From positions 11,898,501 through 11,962,500 of the forward strand of contig CP141146.1 of the NCBI GenBank assembly GCA_035235625.1: 64,000 nucleotides of DNA. The letters are read 5' to 3'. Made by a program: the position numbers and the translations under genes. Below the pieces are notes generated by a model. That model had not been told where the DNA came from. It saw nothing but the letters and a program-made list of their open reading frames with translations, and did not search any database. The DNA comes from Saururus chinensis. Its lineage: Eukaryota; Streptophyta; Magnoliopsida; Piperales; Saururaceae. Below are positions 47,201 to 58,400 of this stretch, piece by piece. The number at the start of each line of letters is the position of its first letter. Position 1 is the stretch's first letter.

Positions 47201-50200
47201 GTTAAATAACTCAAAACCAAGTGTGGGTAAGTGGGTTGTATTTGTACTTGATTTTGAGCTTTCTCTAATATTACCCTAAACCTCTTATTGATAGTTGGCA
47301 ATTAAATTTGTCCCAATAAAAGGGATATAAGACGACATTATGAGTAACAATGTCTCTTTAAGTATTTACAATGAACTATCTTAACAAACTACATAGATAA
47401 AATAAAAAATAAAGTAATTTTAAACATGTGACTATTGGTTGTCTTGATTGCTATCGAATGTCCCAATTGTCAACTGTTATGCATCAGTAAAAGATTGCTG
47501 CCACCATAGAAGAAGACTCTCTCACTGCTAGAGCAGAAGAAGGTGGTCTCCGACCTTGGACGTTATTACAGTCAACATTCGGGACATTTGATAGCTAACA
47601 ATCGACATCTGACAGTCCACAATTGCATGTTTAAAATTTGTTTTATTTTTTATTTTATCTATGTAGTTTATTAAGATAGTTCATTGTAAATACTTAGGGA
47701 GACATTCATAATGTTGTCTTATATCCTAATCCGATTGTCGACTGTCAATTGTCGATTATCAGTACGAGGTTTGGGTTAGCGTTAGAGAAAGCTCAAAATC
47801 AAGTACAAATAAAACCCACTCTTGGTTTTGAGTAGTTTAATATATTTATAGGTTTATTTTTTAAGATTTGAACTTGTAGATAAAAAAAATCAAATTTTTA
47901 ATAACTCCACAGGCTAGTTTATAACCGGTCTTGTTAGATTCTTGCATGGAGGAAGAGGAGGCGACTAAGAAGGAAAGGGGAGGGGGAGGGGAAAAGGAAG
48001 AGGAGGAGGAGAGAAGGAAAAAAGAAGAGGGGAGAAACAGTGAGTTGGCGGCGAAGATGACAAAGTTACCTGCGGAGGCAGGGAGCCAGAGTTGGTGGAA
48101 ATGAGAAATAGTGAGTTGGTGAAGTTAAAAGCAGGAGGAGAGGAGGAAAAGGAAGAGGAGGAAAAAGAAGAGGGGAGAAGGTGAAGACAAAATTGAATGA
48201 AATGGAGTTGGTGGCGAAGATGACGAAGTTAGCGGCTGAGTTGGTGGTGAAGCCGGAGCTAGTGGAAATGAGAAACAGTGAGTTGGTGAAGTTAATAGGA
48301 ATAAAATGAGAGGGATATTTTAGACAATTCACGCCACATATGTTGAGGTTTACATGTGCATAGAGCCAGTGTATTATGTGAAAGTAGGAGACATTTTGTG
48401 TAATACATTATATTCAAGGGCCATTTTGGCACATTCCTCCAATAGAAACGGTGATTTCTGTCATGCTTGGAAGGGTTGGAACTGTCTGTCAGACAGTGTG
48501 GCTTAGTGGTCATAGGTGACTCATTGTCGGCCTCTTCTTCTTTGTCTTTGAGGTTGTCAGTCCGTTAGGCATTTTCATCAGACAGCTGGATTTGTGCAAT
48601 GGCATGTGCCAACAAGTTGGGAAGAAGTGGGGTCACTGCTTCTGGTTCGGAGTGCTCTTTGTCGCTCCTAGTTGTCACCTGCTCATTGGCCTTGGCAGCC
48701 TGCACTTGTTGTGATCATCTGATGAATTAATTGCCAAAGGTAGTTGAGATCAGCTTTGAATGCATCATGACATGCCTTACTTCAGCTTTGAATTGATCAA
48801 GAGTGTGCTTCCTCAGATCCATGTCTTCATGCAGGTTTTTTCGATGAGTCACCAAGTTGATGTAGAACAATGTAGAGAAGAAGGTAAAATTGGAAGAAGT
48901 TAGGGAGAAATAGGAGAAAAGGGTAGAGGAGAGGGATAAAATTCTCTGGAATCAGAACCAAAGGCTCCGCCAGAATAACCACTGTATGGCCAGTTCGAAT
49001 CAACACCAATGGAATAAGTTCACAATCAGCAGAGAACTCACAGAGAAAAAATCTTCATTCATAATTCATATGCCATTTATTATGCCTTTTATAGGCTTAC
49101 ATAAAATCTTTAATTGGAAATAAATTACAAGACAAGAATCTCCAAATATGACATGAAAATTTAATTCTAAAGTCCTAATTTAAATAGAACTAATACTTGA
49201 AATAGAACTGAACTAACACTAATTCCTAAATAGGGTCAAAATTATATCAGGTGATGCCTATCATTTTTCTGCATCAACTTGTCCCATATCAATTGTCCTA
49301 TCTCATGTTTTCTTTCTCATAGTAATTAGTAGATGGAGTACATGTAGTAATAAGGTTGTTAGATTATTGGCTTCCTTAAATATCACATTTTTTCAAATGT
49401 TGACAACTAATATAGGATGGAGGGAGTACAACTTTTTAGCTACTAACCCAATTATTTGAAAAAAAAATGATTGTCTTAGATAGTCGCTTTTGCCTTTTCT
49501 ATCATTTACACCAAAAACTTTTGCTCTTGCTTATCTTTCTCATTTTGTTCTTTGCGGTATGATAAAATTTAAAAGCTGGGATGACTTTTCTACTGCCATG
49601 ATAATTTTTGAGTGTCTATTTTATGCTGGAGACAATTTTTTTTTCAATAGTAAAATCCAGTAGTTTGCCATTGATGGGCTGGAGTCATGAATGCTAACTG
49701 GACCTTAGCACCCATTTCAGATTATTGTTATCTTCATGAACACATAGTGGCTGTCTCCTATGAATTGTTCTCCATGCTTTGTTTAATCATGACTACATAT
49801 TCCTTACACCACACATTATAGAAGAACTCTGCATGTTTGTTTCCGGCATACTTAGAGTTGGCAAAGGACCGGGCCGGGCCGGCCCTTACTAACTGGCCAA
49901 GCTTGTGCCTGAGGCCCTGACTTTAAAAAAATTGAGCCCTTAAAGGCCTTTTGGGCTTATGGGATGGCCCATAAGGACTTATGGGCATGGCTCGGCTCAT
50001 AAGACCTTATTTGCCATACTCATAAGCCCAAAAGGCCTTATGGGTTCAATTTTTTTTGAAAAATATTTTTTTAGGTGGGCTGGCCCGAGGCCTGGCACAT
50101 CAGGCCCATTGGCCGTTCTTGGCCTACTCTTAGGAGGTGCGGGCTGGCCTGGACCGGCCCACACACGGGCCCTCTTTGGGCCCAAGCTCGGCCCTTTGCG

Positions 50201-52064
50201 AACTCTAGGCATATTTCATGACAGGCTGCTAAGTAAAATATCATGATGCGCTGCTGTGTTATGTAATTCTGATCTTGTACTTGATGCTGCAACAGGTTGG
50301 ATGGGTATCATGTTTATCCATTATTAAAACTTGCTTAAATGTTTATGATGTAGGATGAACCTGAACGTGCAGTTCGAGTATTAGCAAAGATGAAAAGATT
50401 GAATGTTAAGTCCGATGTTAGGACATATGAGCTCCTCTTCTCCTTGTTTGGGACAGTGAATGCTCCATATGAGTATGGAAGCTTGTTATCCAAGGCAGAT
50501 GCTAATAAAAGGATTCTTGCTATAGAGATGGATATGAACAAACATGGTGTGCGGCATACTCAAACATCAATTGAGAACTTGGTGATGCTTTGTTTCCCTA
50601 ATTGCACGTGCATGATTTAATTCCTGTTAATAGATTTTCTGCTCTTCAGAAACCTGGACCTCATTATTCTTTTATGCTTCTGTTTTATCAAGGAAACTAA
50701 TTGATCTGTAAGCATTACAACTTATTATGACAATTCTAACCTAATCTGCTTCACTTTCCAGTTGAAAGCCTTTGGAGCTGAAGGCATGATGAGCGAGATG
50801 TTTTTACGGTTAGAAAAAATTTTGTTTAGTCACACCAACAGAATTAGTATGTACAATATCGCTCTGCACGCACTAGTTGAAGCCAAGGAAGTACGTAAAA
50901 GACCATTTATTGCTATATACTTCTCCTTGTATACAAGTGTTCATTGATTTTTTCTTCGTGCTTTAAATTTCTTGCTATATTAATTAACTCATGGAGCTTG
51001 GATTAATTGCAGATCCGAAGAGCACTTCTAATTTTCAAAGATATGAAATTGTGTGGTTTGTCACCAGATGCTGTTACATATAATATCATGATTGATTGCT
51101 GTAGCACATTAAGGTGCTATAAATCTGCATCTGCATTTGTTTCAATGATGCTGCGGGAGGGATTTTCAGCAGGGACTTTGACATATACTGCTCTGCTGAA
51201 GGTATGTCTGGGATATCTCCCCACTATTATGAGTTGTGTAGTAAAAACCAAGTAAACCATTGTGGAGTGTACTTTTAGGATGATATGTTTGTTACAAGGG
51301 ACTCTTGTGTTTGACTTGTTGACTTAGCCGTTATCTTGTGTTAAATGGAATTAGGACAATTGGTTTAACTGAGACCCCAATTTGTTCAAGGCAGACGGTT
51401 AACCTTTGTTTGTCTCTAGATTTTGGCAGCGAGTGGAGATTTTGATGCAGCATTGTATCTCTTAGATAAAGCATTATCTGAAGGAGTTCAACCTGATGTT
51501 CTGATGTTCAACACTATTCTCAAAAAAGCTTGTCCTAAAGTAATGTTTTCTTTTCTTCCTGTGGAAGATTGTATTGTGCATCCATATTGTCCAACATTCT
51601 ATTAGATCCATATTTTGTTAATGTATTTTTTTTAAATAAAAGGAAAATACTATACTCATGATTCTCGTTTGTGGTTTTGTCAGGGTCGAATTGATATACT
51701 TGAATCTATTATTAAGAGAATGCACCAGGAAAAAATCCAGCCTGACCCATCTACCTGTGCTCATGCATTCTATGCCTATGTCAAACAAGGTTTTCTTAGC
51801 ACAGCCATGGAGGCACTACAGGTTTTGAGCTTAAGAATGGTTTCTCCTGAAGAGGGTGGTCTTGAAGATAAAAAGGTCAGTTTTGAGGATCTTATTCTGG
51901 ATGAAGACCCTGATACTGAGTCACGGATAATTGATATTTTTAAGGGTTCTGGGGAGCATCTTGCTGCTGCTCTACTGAACTTAAGATGGTGTGCAATGAA
52001 TGGGCATTCAGTTTCCTGGGTGCCTAGTAGAAGTACGTGGGCCAGGAGTCTTTCTATTTGTTGA
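35289..52064 (+). CDS. P-class pentatricopeptide repeat protein, 13 exons modelled
   Basis: A plant PPR protein of about 861 residues, probably organelle-targeted and RNA-binding. Exons: 35289-35302, 35400-35448, 35894-36130, 36399-36506, 36834-37016, 39820-40491, 43295-43390, 43905-44084, 50354-50581, 50762-50890, 51013-51201, 51420-51539, 51684-52064. All introns are GT-AG, and every intron except the first is phase 0. The start MHRMLWRAPVRFLTDSYH is Arg-rich and non-acidic, like a mitochondrial presequence. PPR motifs are clear in the last exons (PDAVTYNIMIDCC, GVQPDVLMFNTILKK, KIQPDPSTCAHAF) and weaker earlier (PDLPMYNSFLNGCIAAGSPL). The layout resembles Arabidopsis At1g76280. Uncertain: the stretch 35449-35893. 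One in-phase reading segment (35619-35676) ends out of phase with the next exon, and the third exon could start at 35900. Translation might start at the ATG at 35912. Confidence 0.8.
38640..39640 (+). mobile_element. LINE (L1-type) reverse transcriptase fragment in a PPR intron
   Basis: A degenerate plus-strand RT sequence: KEALKKMKEGK followed by DGIPIEIW, then MWEMLEKKGVTKGYVDLDRD, MYEGAMTCIRI, TIGLHQGSALCPYCFASI and PWCMVFADEQ. The last is the catalytic F-A-D-D box with the second Asp changed to Glu. Several stops and frameshifts interrupt it. The HQGSALxPYLF block is typical of plant non-LTR elements. Ends and tail were not defined. Confidence 0.7.
40599..41860. mobile_element. Stowaway-ended element carrying a host gene fragment
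   Basis: Terminal inverted repeats of about 28 bp (CTCCCTCCGTCCTATATTAA and its complement at the right end, one mismatch close in), flanked by TA on both sides (40597-40598 and 41861-41862), the signature of Stowaway/Tc1-mariner MITEs. At 1262 bp it is far longer than a normal Stowaway MITE. Its interior carries a minus-strand gene fragment in place of a transposase. It sits in intron 6 of the PPR gene model. Confidence 0.75.
41300..41735 (-). pseudogene. DUF26 (Gnk2-type) secretory protein fragment inside the element
   Basis: From the ATG at 41735 the frame reads a signal peptide (MGTSKLPSLAFCFLVFALLG, then a cleavage-like SAADT). A DUF26-type segment follows: NTLIYKGCAKHSYVPNSGF, FNSLVTQSATTHFFKTTAGG, then HFQCWGDLSN. 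These resemble the first DUF26 domain of plasmodesmata-located and cysteine-rich repeat secretory proteins, in which FQCRGDLS is the conserved core. After GDLSN the expected Cys-X2-Cys continuation is lost and the frame runs on into meaningless sequence to 41088. The fragment includes a short leader upstream. It cannot make a normal protein. Confidence 0.6.
42708..42953 (+). repeat. two-copy tandem duplication, about 123 bp
   Basis: The segment beginning GATTTGCCTTAATGGCATGT occurs at 42708 and again at 42831 with few differences, each ending TTATTGTAGGAT. It lies in intron 6 of the PPR gene. Confidence 0.85.
44128..44262 (+). mobile_element. tRNA-derived SINE-like element
   Basis: A box-A-like TGGACTAATGG (44147-44157) and a box-B-like GGCTCAAGTCG (44190-44200) stand about 33 bp apart. 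The segment between them can pair (GACCTCCCCTG with GGGAGAGGTC), and a T/A-rich tail follows. This matches the head of plant tRNA-derived SINEs and not a functional tRNA. It lies in intron 8 of the PPR gene. Confidence 0.45.
45342..45787 (-). repeat. 3' LTR of the small LTR element
   Basis: Matches 48858-49276 along its length: the GGAGAAATAGGAGAAAAGGG, AATCAGCAGAGAACT, AATATGACATGAAAAT and TAATTCCT blocks appear in both, in the same order. Confidence 0.8.
46714..48440. mobile_element. foldback element inside the small LTR element
   Basis: Inverted ends (GAGGAATGTGCCAAAATGG and its complement at 48420-48440) are flanked by perfect 8-bp repeats AATAGAAA (46706-46713 and 48441-48448). Nearly the whole length consists of two inverted arms of about 800 bp meeting near 47550. 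Each arm has a purine- or pyrimidine-rich tract, a TCTAACAAGAC block and an ACATAGATAAAAT block. It is the same family as 31571-34882. No coding sequence: the frames at 46816-47136 and 48066-48332 are tract artefacts. Confidence 0.78.
48858..49276 (-). repeat. 5' LTR of the small LTR element
   Basis: Partner of 45342-45787. On the minus strand it is followed by ACTTGGTGACTCATCG, where a primer site should be. That sequence is not the usual iMet type. Confidence 0.78.
49853..50207. mobile_element. hAT-type MITE, palindromic, GC-rich ends
   Basis: Ends TAGAGTTGGCAAAGGACCGG and complement (GGCCCTTTGCGAACTCTA). Flanks GGCATACT (49845-49852) and GGCATATT (50208-50215) are an 8-bp target duplication with one mismatch. 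Inside, CTTTTGGGCTTATGGG pairs with CATAAGCCCAAAAGGCC. 355 bp, no coding sequence. It lies at the end of intron 8, about 150 bp before the next PPR exon. Confidence 0.8.
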
Positions 52065-54600
52065 CTGAGGAGAGAAATTTAGACTGAATAATTAGGAAAC
52101 GTGAAATGCCAGACGCCCAATGTACCAAAGTTGCACCATGTATATTATCTGGTGCAGATTCAGCGGAGTGCATGAGTATGTTCTTTCTCTGATGGTAAGT
52201 CCATGCTTGCTTATAATCACTTCAAGGTAGAAATTTTGCTTATATCTTCACAGCATGTCTGATCCTGAAGAAGGGGGAATATGCCCGTGTTTCCTATAGT
52301 TCATCTACTCAAAGATATAATGAAATATTGTAATTGTTTACTCTGGATGTTAATGGGGGTGCTGAAGTACCTTAAACACTGACAAATTTTCATGGTAAGA
52401 GGGTAGGGATTCTTAAATTTTCTCATGTGTCATGTGGCCAGTCAGTTTGTTATTTGCTTAATATCTGTGTTAGCCATAAGTCGGTGATTTGTAGTTTCCG
52501 TTTCATTTAGGGCTGTAACTATGTTGTCTGTAAATGAGGCTTAAGGTTGTTGATGTATATAATCATCTATTAACCTTCTCTCGTATTAATCCTCTTTCTT
52601 TTTTGAGTACCAGGAGTTGGCTTTTCTGAACCATTTTCTTTTGTGGTAAGATGGTGATGGTGATGGTGATGATGATGAAAGGAAAGTAGATGGAGTATCC
52701 CTTTAACTGAAGCGGAGTTGAACTGAGTTTCCGCATTTGCTGATGGCTGTACCTAGGGTTGGGGGCAGTTCATTTTTTCCAAGAATCGACCGAACTGAAA
52801 TTTTTAATTGTAGACTTAAGCTGAAAGATGTTGGGAACTTTGAACCAAAATGAATCAAGATTCGTACCTGAGAACTGTTGAAAATAATGTTTCAAATTCA
52901 TCAAGAACCAGAGAAATGGACGCGGAAACCAAATTTTAACTTTGTTATGGGCTCCGCTAGGCTGTTTGGTTTCTGATTTTTTAATGTTCGGTTTTTGTAA
53001 TTGTTTTTTATTTATAGACAGTCTTTGGCAAATCCACCAAAATATGTACATAAAATAGTTTGAAAATGAGTATTTTGTTATTATCATATGCAAATAAGTA
53101 ATATAGTTAGAATAAATTTTGTTATTTCACATATAAATTAGCTCTGACCAAACTTTTGTTCATGGTTGTTATTCCCTGTTTTGGATTGTCCAAAAGAACA
53201 ACAAAAAATGAGATTTTTTTTGGCTCTTTTTATACACAGCTTTTATCCGTGTTTTAAAACCAAATACAACAATTAAAATAAGACAGAGAATATCTATCAA
53301 ACACAATACACATTTCATTCCTAGCTTTCTTTTTTCCCTAAGACCATTCCTAGCCCTGCTTTCCATTTGCTAATCCCCTAAATGGACTCATACAATGGCT
53401 AAATGTTTCTTTTTTTAAGGTAATACCCGACTCAAACCCGATCTGGTGGCTGACCCTAGGGCAACGCTATCCATCTGTCTAAAGTAGAGTTTGACCACCG
53501 ACAATATCTAGATTTCATGCGTGCCCTTGTACAGAACTATGGATGATCACTTGCCAACCCATAGGCCTTAAAATAGTGGTTTATATGTCTGAATGAGATT
53601 AAACAAATCTCATATAAGTTTAAACATGGATGAATCAGCATAAGCTGCTTTTAAAAGAGTGAGTTAGCTCATTTGTTTGCCATCTGAATATCGGATATTT
53701 TAACCCTTCGAATTTTAAGAATTTAGGTAGAATTGTATTGCTGTTCAATTTAGACCCGTTTTTGCAAGAATCAAACCAAACCGAACTAACCAAGGAATTG
53801 AATAGGAACCAAGTAATGAACTAGTTTTGTTAGAACCAAAACAATCTAAATCGGTTCAAAAGTGGTTCCCATGAACCTCTCTTCCCTCAATGCTGGCTTC
53901 CTTGCCCCTTCCCCCATCAACCTCCCCGACATTGCCTTCCACTGCCCACCTCAATGGCAACTATCTCATCTTCTTTCTCTTTGCTTGTATTGCCCATAGT
54001 AAGGCTGAATGTGCCTCGACCTTGAGCCCGCCTGCCCAGTTGACTTCTAGATGGAAGGAGTCATAAGACCTAGATCGGTAGCTATCTCTTCGACTTCCTT
54101 TTCCCCATATAAAACACTTCACCTCTTTCTTCATCTAGGCGGGTGACCTGATGTCTACACAAGCTAAATTAAAGATAAAAATATAAGAAAAATAACTGAA
54201 AATAATTAAACGATAAAATTAAAATAAACTAAATTGAGTCTAATTTTTGAATTATTTAAATAAGACATAACTCCTATATATTTATAAGCAATTGGTAATC
54301 CTAATCCCAATGCTAATAGAAATTCTAATTCGAATAGGCTTCTAACATTAGGCTAATACCTTTTAATAATAACTATCCTAATTTAATTAGACTTTAAAAG
54401 GTGGACCGGACTCCTAATGCAGGTTATAACATTCTACCTCTTTTCGCTCCACCTTATCGTCAAAGTAGTCGTTAATGCTTATAACGCTGGTAAAAATATA
54501 TACTTAGGCCCACCAATGCTAAGAACTAATAGTTGTGTATGAGATAGCAGATAAGCAATGGAAAAATTTCATCGAGGCAGCAGAGAATAAAACTATTGAG
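52065..54600. other. PPR 3' flank and intergenic sequence
   Basis: The PPR 3' UTR should occupy the first few hundred bases. Further on, 52745-53885 carries AACCGAACTGAA / AAACCGAACTAACC-type stretches near both ends, possibly an old terminal-repeat element. 54160-54430 is AT-rich and ends GCAGGTTATAACATTCTACC, which could be an old LTR edge. Nothing is firm. The frames at 52770-53093 and 53169-53366 are not protein-like. Confidence 0.35.
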
Positions 54601-54888
54601 ATTATCTAAACCCTGAGAATTTAGCTGGTTTGTCCGAGTGCACCGGCTTACCAGGTATTATTGCTTGGGACTTCGGTCTTGACAAGCAGGGCTGCTCAAG
54701 AGTTTAGGCTTGATGGGCAGGGGATGCCCGAAGGCTTCGGCCTTGAGGAATAAGTCTATTTGATATGGGATTGCTCAAGGGCTTCGGCCTTGAGGAGTAG
54801 GTTTATTCTCTTTGTTTATGAATATGCATGATAGATTAGTGTCATTGAGATACTTATACATGCAAGATGAATGAGAGTGATGTTTATG

Positions 54889-55130
54889 CATGATCTAAAT
54901 GTATGGTAGAGACACTTCTCATGCAGGTTTATGTAATTTTTATTCATGATCTGAATGTATGGTAGAGACACATCTTATGCAGGTTATATGTGATGTTTAT
55001 GCATGATCGTAATGTGTGGTAGAGACACTTCTCATACAGATTATATGTAATGATTATGCATGATGTGATTATGTGAGAATCACTTATTATGTAGGATGGA
55101 TGTTATGCCATGATGTGATTATTCATGATT
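54889..55130 (+). repeat. 56-57-bp tandem repeat in the LTR of element E
   Basis: CATGATCTAAATGTATGGTA-type units start at 54889, 54945, 55002 and, degenerate, 55059. They share GGTAGAGACACTTCTCATGC. Confidence 0.8.
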
Positions 55131-55411
55131 AGTATGTATAAGATACTCGTATGCAAGATAATTACTTACGGGTAAATAGGGGTATGGTAAGAGAATTAAT
55201 CAAAAATACGGATACTATGTAAAATGTGGATCTAAATTATCATGTTGTTATGTCGTGGTTGTTTTCTAATTAACATTACCGTATTTCAAACCTTACTAAG
55301 TTTTACTCACCCCTCTTTTTAGTGTTTTGTTTTGGGGCTACAAGGTACGACATGCAGTTAATCAGAATTCCTTATATGAGGGACAAGCGAGATATGCATG
55401 GGAGTAGGCAT

Positions 55412-58400
55412 TGTCACGACCCAGATTTTTAAAAGCATTTTTAAATAACACAAATGGTAAGTAGCGAGAACTTTTTTTCTTGAATACAAAATAAACCATT
55501 TGATCAAATATATAGATCATGATAACTGGGGTTCACAAATACGAATATCAAATTATATGAGATTTACACATCTCAAAATTTCAACAACAACTCATCCATC
55601 TAAGTACAAGTCTCTCATCTGTCTGAAAATAAATAACAAGTTGACTCTCACGCTAAAGGTACACTTATGTACCGGAGTTGAAAAAACGCAGAAACTTCTT
55701 CTTGTGCTCACCTATCTTGGTCTCAATTGTCGTCGACTGGAGAATTTGCAACCAACCAAACGAAGCAACCACAACAACAACAATGGAATCTTTCTACCTT
55801 CATGAGAAGAGCTTCCAAAGGACAAAAGGTTTAATTAATATTATTCAGATCAGGCCAACATCACCCATGTTAATTGCCTATGTACTCATCAGACAACATC
55901 TCCAATGTTTCCAATAAAATCGGATCCAGACGTAGTGCCTAGAAACTACTCTATCCTAAGAAGCATAACATCACACATGCAATGCTTAGGTACTTTCAAT
56001 CAACCTACATTTTAGTAAGTCCTTTACTTGTTCCATTTGTTTAATTAACAAGCAATATCAAACAATGTTATTAATTATCTCACAACTCTTGTTTAATAAT
56101 TAATACTATCAAATCTGTAACCCAGAAATGATTTGCCCCTCGAGAAATATCCAAACATAGTACTCCAACCTTGGAGTAGACTGCTTAACAACGGCTTGAC
56201 CCAAATCCCCAAGACTCCCAATAGCCTGAACGAATTTAGAGAAGAGGATCCCAACTGTGCTCATGGACACAGATTGGCAAGAAACATAAGCCTTCCATGA
56301 TGCTCATGTAACTCCACTTTTCGTACGTACTAAATAGTCCTGGGAAGACATGAGGGAGACCCGCGGTAAAGACCCTTTGGTCAATACCCAAACCATCGTG
56401 GAAATGAAGAAACATATCACAATCTCCGCCATTCCAACTCTGGGAGAAAATGTCTTATAAGACATTACTAATATATCGATAGAAGCATCAGGTCTTTATG
56501 ACCATTGACTCTCCCAAATATTTGAACTTAGACTAGACTATTTTCATCCAGTTAAGTATCTGCTCAACCATTTGGGTCCTCTTCACCTTGTGAATCAGCC
56601 CAATAAATAGCTCATCCACTGAGCTATGACTCAGAGAACATCCCGTAACCACCCTCAGTTTATTAACTAAGGTAAAATTCTATGTTAGGGCCCCATTCAC
56701 TCCATGAACATGTCCCCACCCTAATGATGGTATTTTAATCATTAAATTGATTAGGTGTTCTCCCCTCAATCCAATAGCAACCCATGTCTCTTAATTAAAC
56801 TTCATTAATCTTAAGTTACCGATATAACTTAACACAACAATAATAAATGTAAGCATTAGAATAATCAACATATATAATATGCAGGCACATAAGTGCATAA
56901 ATAATTAACAGAGGCCCGTTGCACTCATTTCCAGGGCTAGGGTTTAGCGAATTCAAGCCCGATAATGTAGATTACTCTAACGTATCGCACGAGTTACATA
57001 TTTAATACTCTAGTTAGTTGATGTATAAGGTTGCAGACACTTGTAAAACGCTGATTTAATACCTAAAAATTAGGGTTTTCCCCCTTGTTTCCCATGATAT
57101 TGTGACCTGACAAGGTCTTCGTGTCATTTACTGATCACACCCCTTCCTTTCAAAGCCATTTAACATCAATATAGCGTACCCTAAGGGCATACTGCCCCTA
57201 AGAGTATTAAGGTAATTCTACCACCTAGGGTATGGTACCCTCCCTTGGGTCCTTTGGTTATCTCACTACCCTTCTATTTATTTTAAGTCATTAACCTTTC
57301 AAAAGGCTCCACTTTCAAACTGACCCACGCTTCCATTTATACGAATGTGGGCGAATTTATTCAAATGAGTATTTTTGTCATTTGGTTTAAGGCCTTATTG
57401 ATATCCAATGGGTCCAAAATTGAACTCAAATGTACTAATAGACTTTATGGACTGTGTAATTTTCCTGGGGTGTGACGGGTCGTAAACCCCTTGGACCGAC
57501 CCAGGTTTTGACTAACAGTTTACTATAAAACCCTAAGAGCAAACGGGTCAATTACCCACTCACTGGGATTTTTTTTCACTACGCGGTTTGGTCCATAATT
57601 ATGGTACACATTAAACTTTTACTGAAATTTTCTATAATTTTTCAATCCAATCCTAGGCCCTTGAACCAAAGCCCCTAAGTCAGGTAAGTGGTTTTCACAC
57701 GATAATTTAACTATAAGGGGTAAAAGAGTCATTTTACTGTCTCTAGGATTTTTCCCAGATCTGAAACTCGGTCAAAATAATCCAGGTCCATGAGTAATTT
57801 TATAGAATATTTTTGGACACTTATGCCCCCTCAACTGGACCCGGTTCAATTCATTCCCCATTTCTTTTTTTACTGCACCGGTTCGGTACGGGTCGACGAC
57901 CAGCAACGCGGGTCATCTTCCCCACGTCCGACCAGAGGCAAAACGTCTCTGGTGGAACCACCCCTAGCCGCTACAGTGGGGCAATGGCCAGGGCGGATCG
58001 CCATCACATGGCGATTCCGACTACCCTAGCCTGGCCGCCAGCTAGTGGCCGGATGGGGCAACAACGTGCCCCCCCCCTTTTTTTACCAAGCAGCACGTCG
58101 GGGAGCTATGATGTTAGGCCACCATGTCCGACGATGGGCCGGATCAACCGGGATCTCCTTCGCCCGGCGATCTCCTCCGGCCGGCGGCTGCGCCGCGCCC
58201 TTCTGGTGGCCGATATGATATCTCTTTTTTTTGTTCAACGACCTAGCATCTTACATAGCTGCCGCCGCCAAGGTCTCACCGGAGCAAGGGCCGCCAGGGG
58301 TAGGGCCAATGCGTCCCCTTTCCTTATCATTGTTCCGGCGAAGGAAAATTCAATTTAATCTTATGTGAACAGTGTTTGCAGAACTCACTATTAACATAAT

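Larger units (their letters stand above)
45342..49276 (-). mobile_element. small non-coding LTR retrotransposon, minus strand
   Basis: Direct repeats 45342-45787 and 48858-49276 are LTRs of about 446 and 419 bp. On the minus strand they start TGAYGCAGAAAA and end TTCTACAWCA. The flanking bases AATTG (45337-45341) and ACTTG (49277-49281) are a 5-bp target duplication with one mismatch. A polypurine tract (AGGGGAGAA on the minus strand) directly precedes the left LTR, which fixes the orientation. Near the right LTR a short minus-strand frame (HRKNLHEDMDLRKHTLDQFK) may be a Gag-like remnant. No pol is present. A foldback element is inserted inside. Confidence 0.7.
45297..49426. mobile_element. 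Stowaway MITE split by a small LTR element
   Basis: Left end CTCCCTCCATCCTTTATTAA at 45297 and right end complementary to it at 49426, each flanked by TA (45295-45296, 49427-49428). Removing the inner insertion (45342-49281, counting one copy of the duplication) leaves a MITE of about 190 bp, a normal size for this class. It lies in intron 8 of the PPR gene. Confidence 0.72.

Noticed and set aside
54889..55130. CRISPR-like or satellite array
   Set aside because: Only four adjacent, degenerate 56-57-bp units within an LTR.
57813..58358. 181-codon plus-strand frame
   Set aside because: GC-rich segment of the X solo LTR, antisense to the LTR orientation and not conserved in copies A and B.
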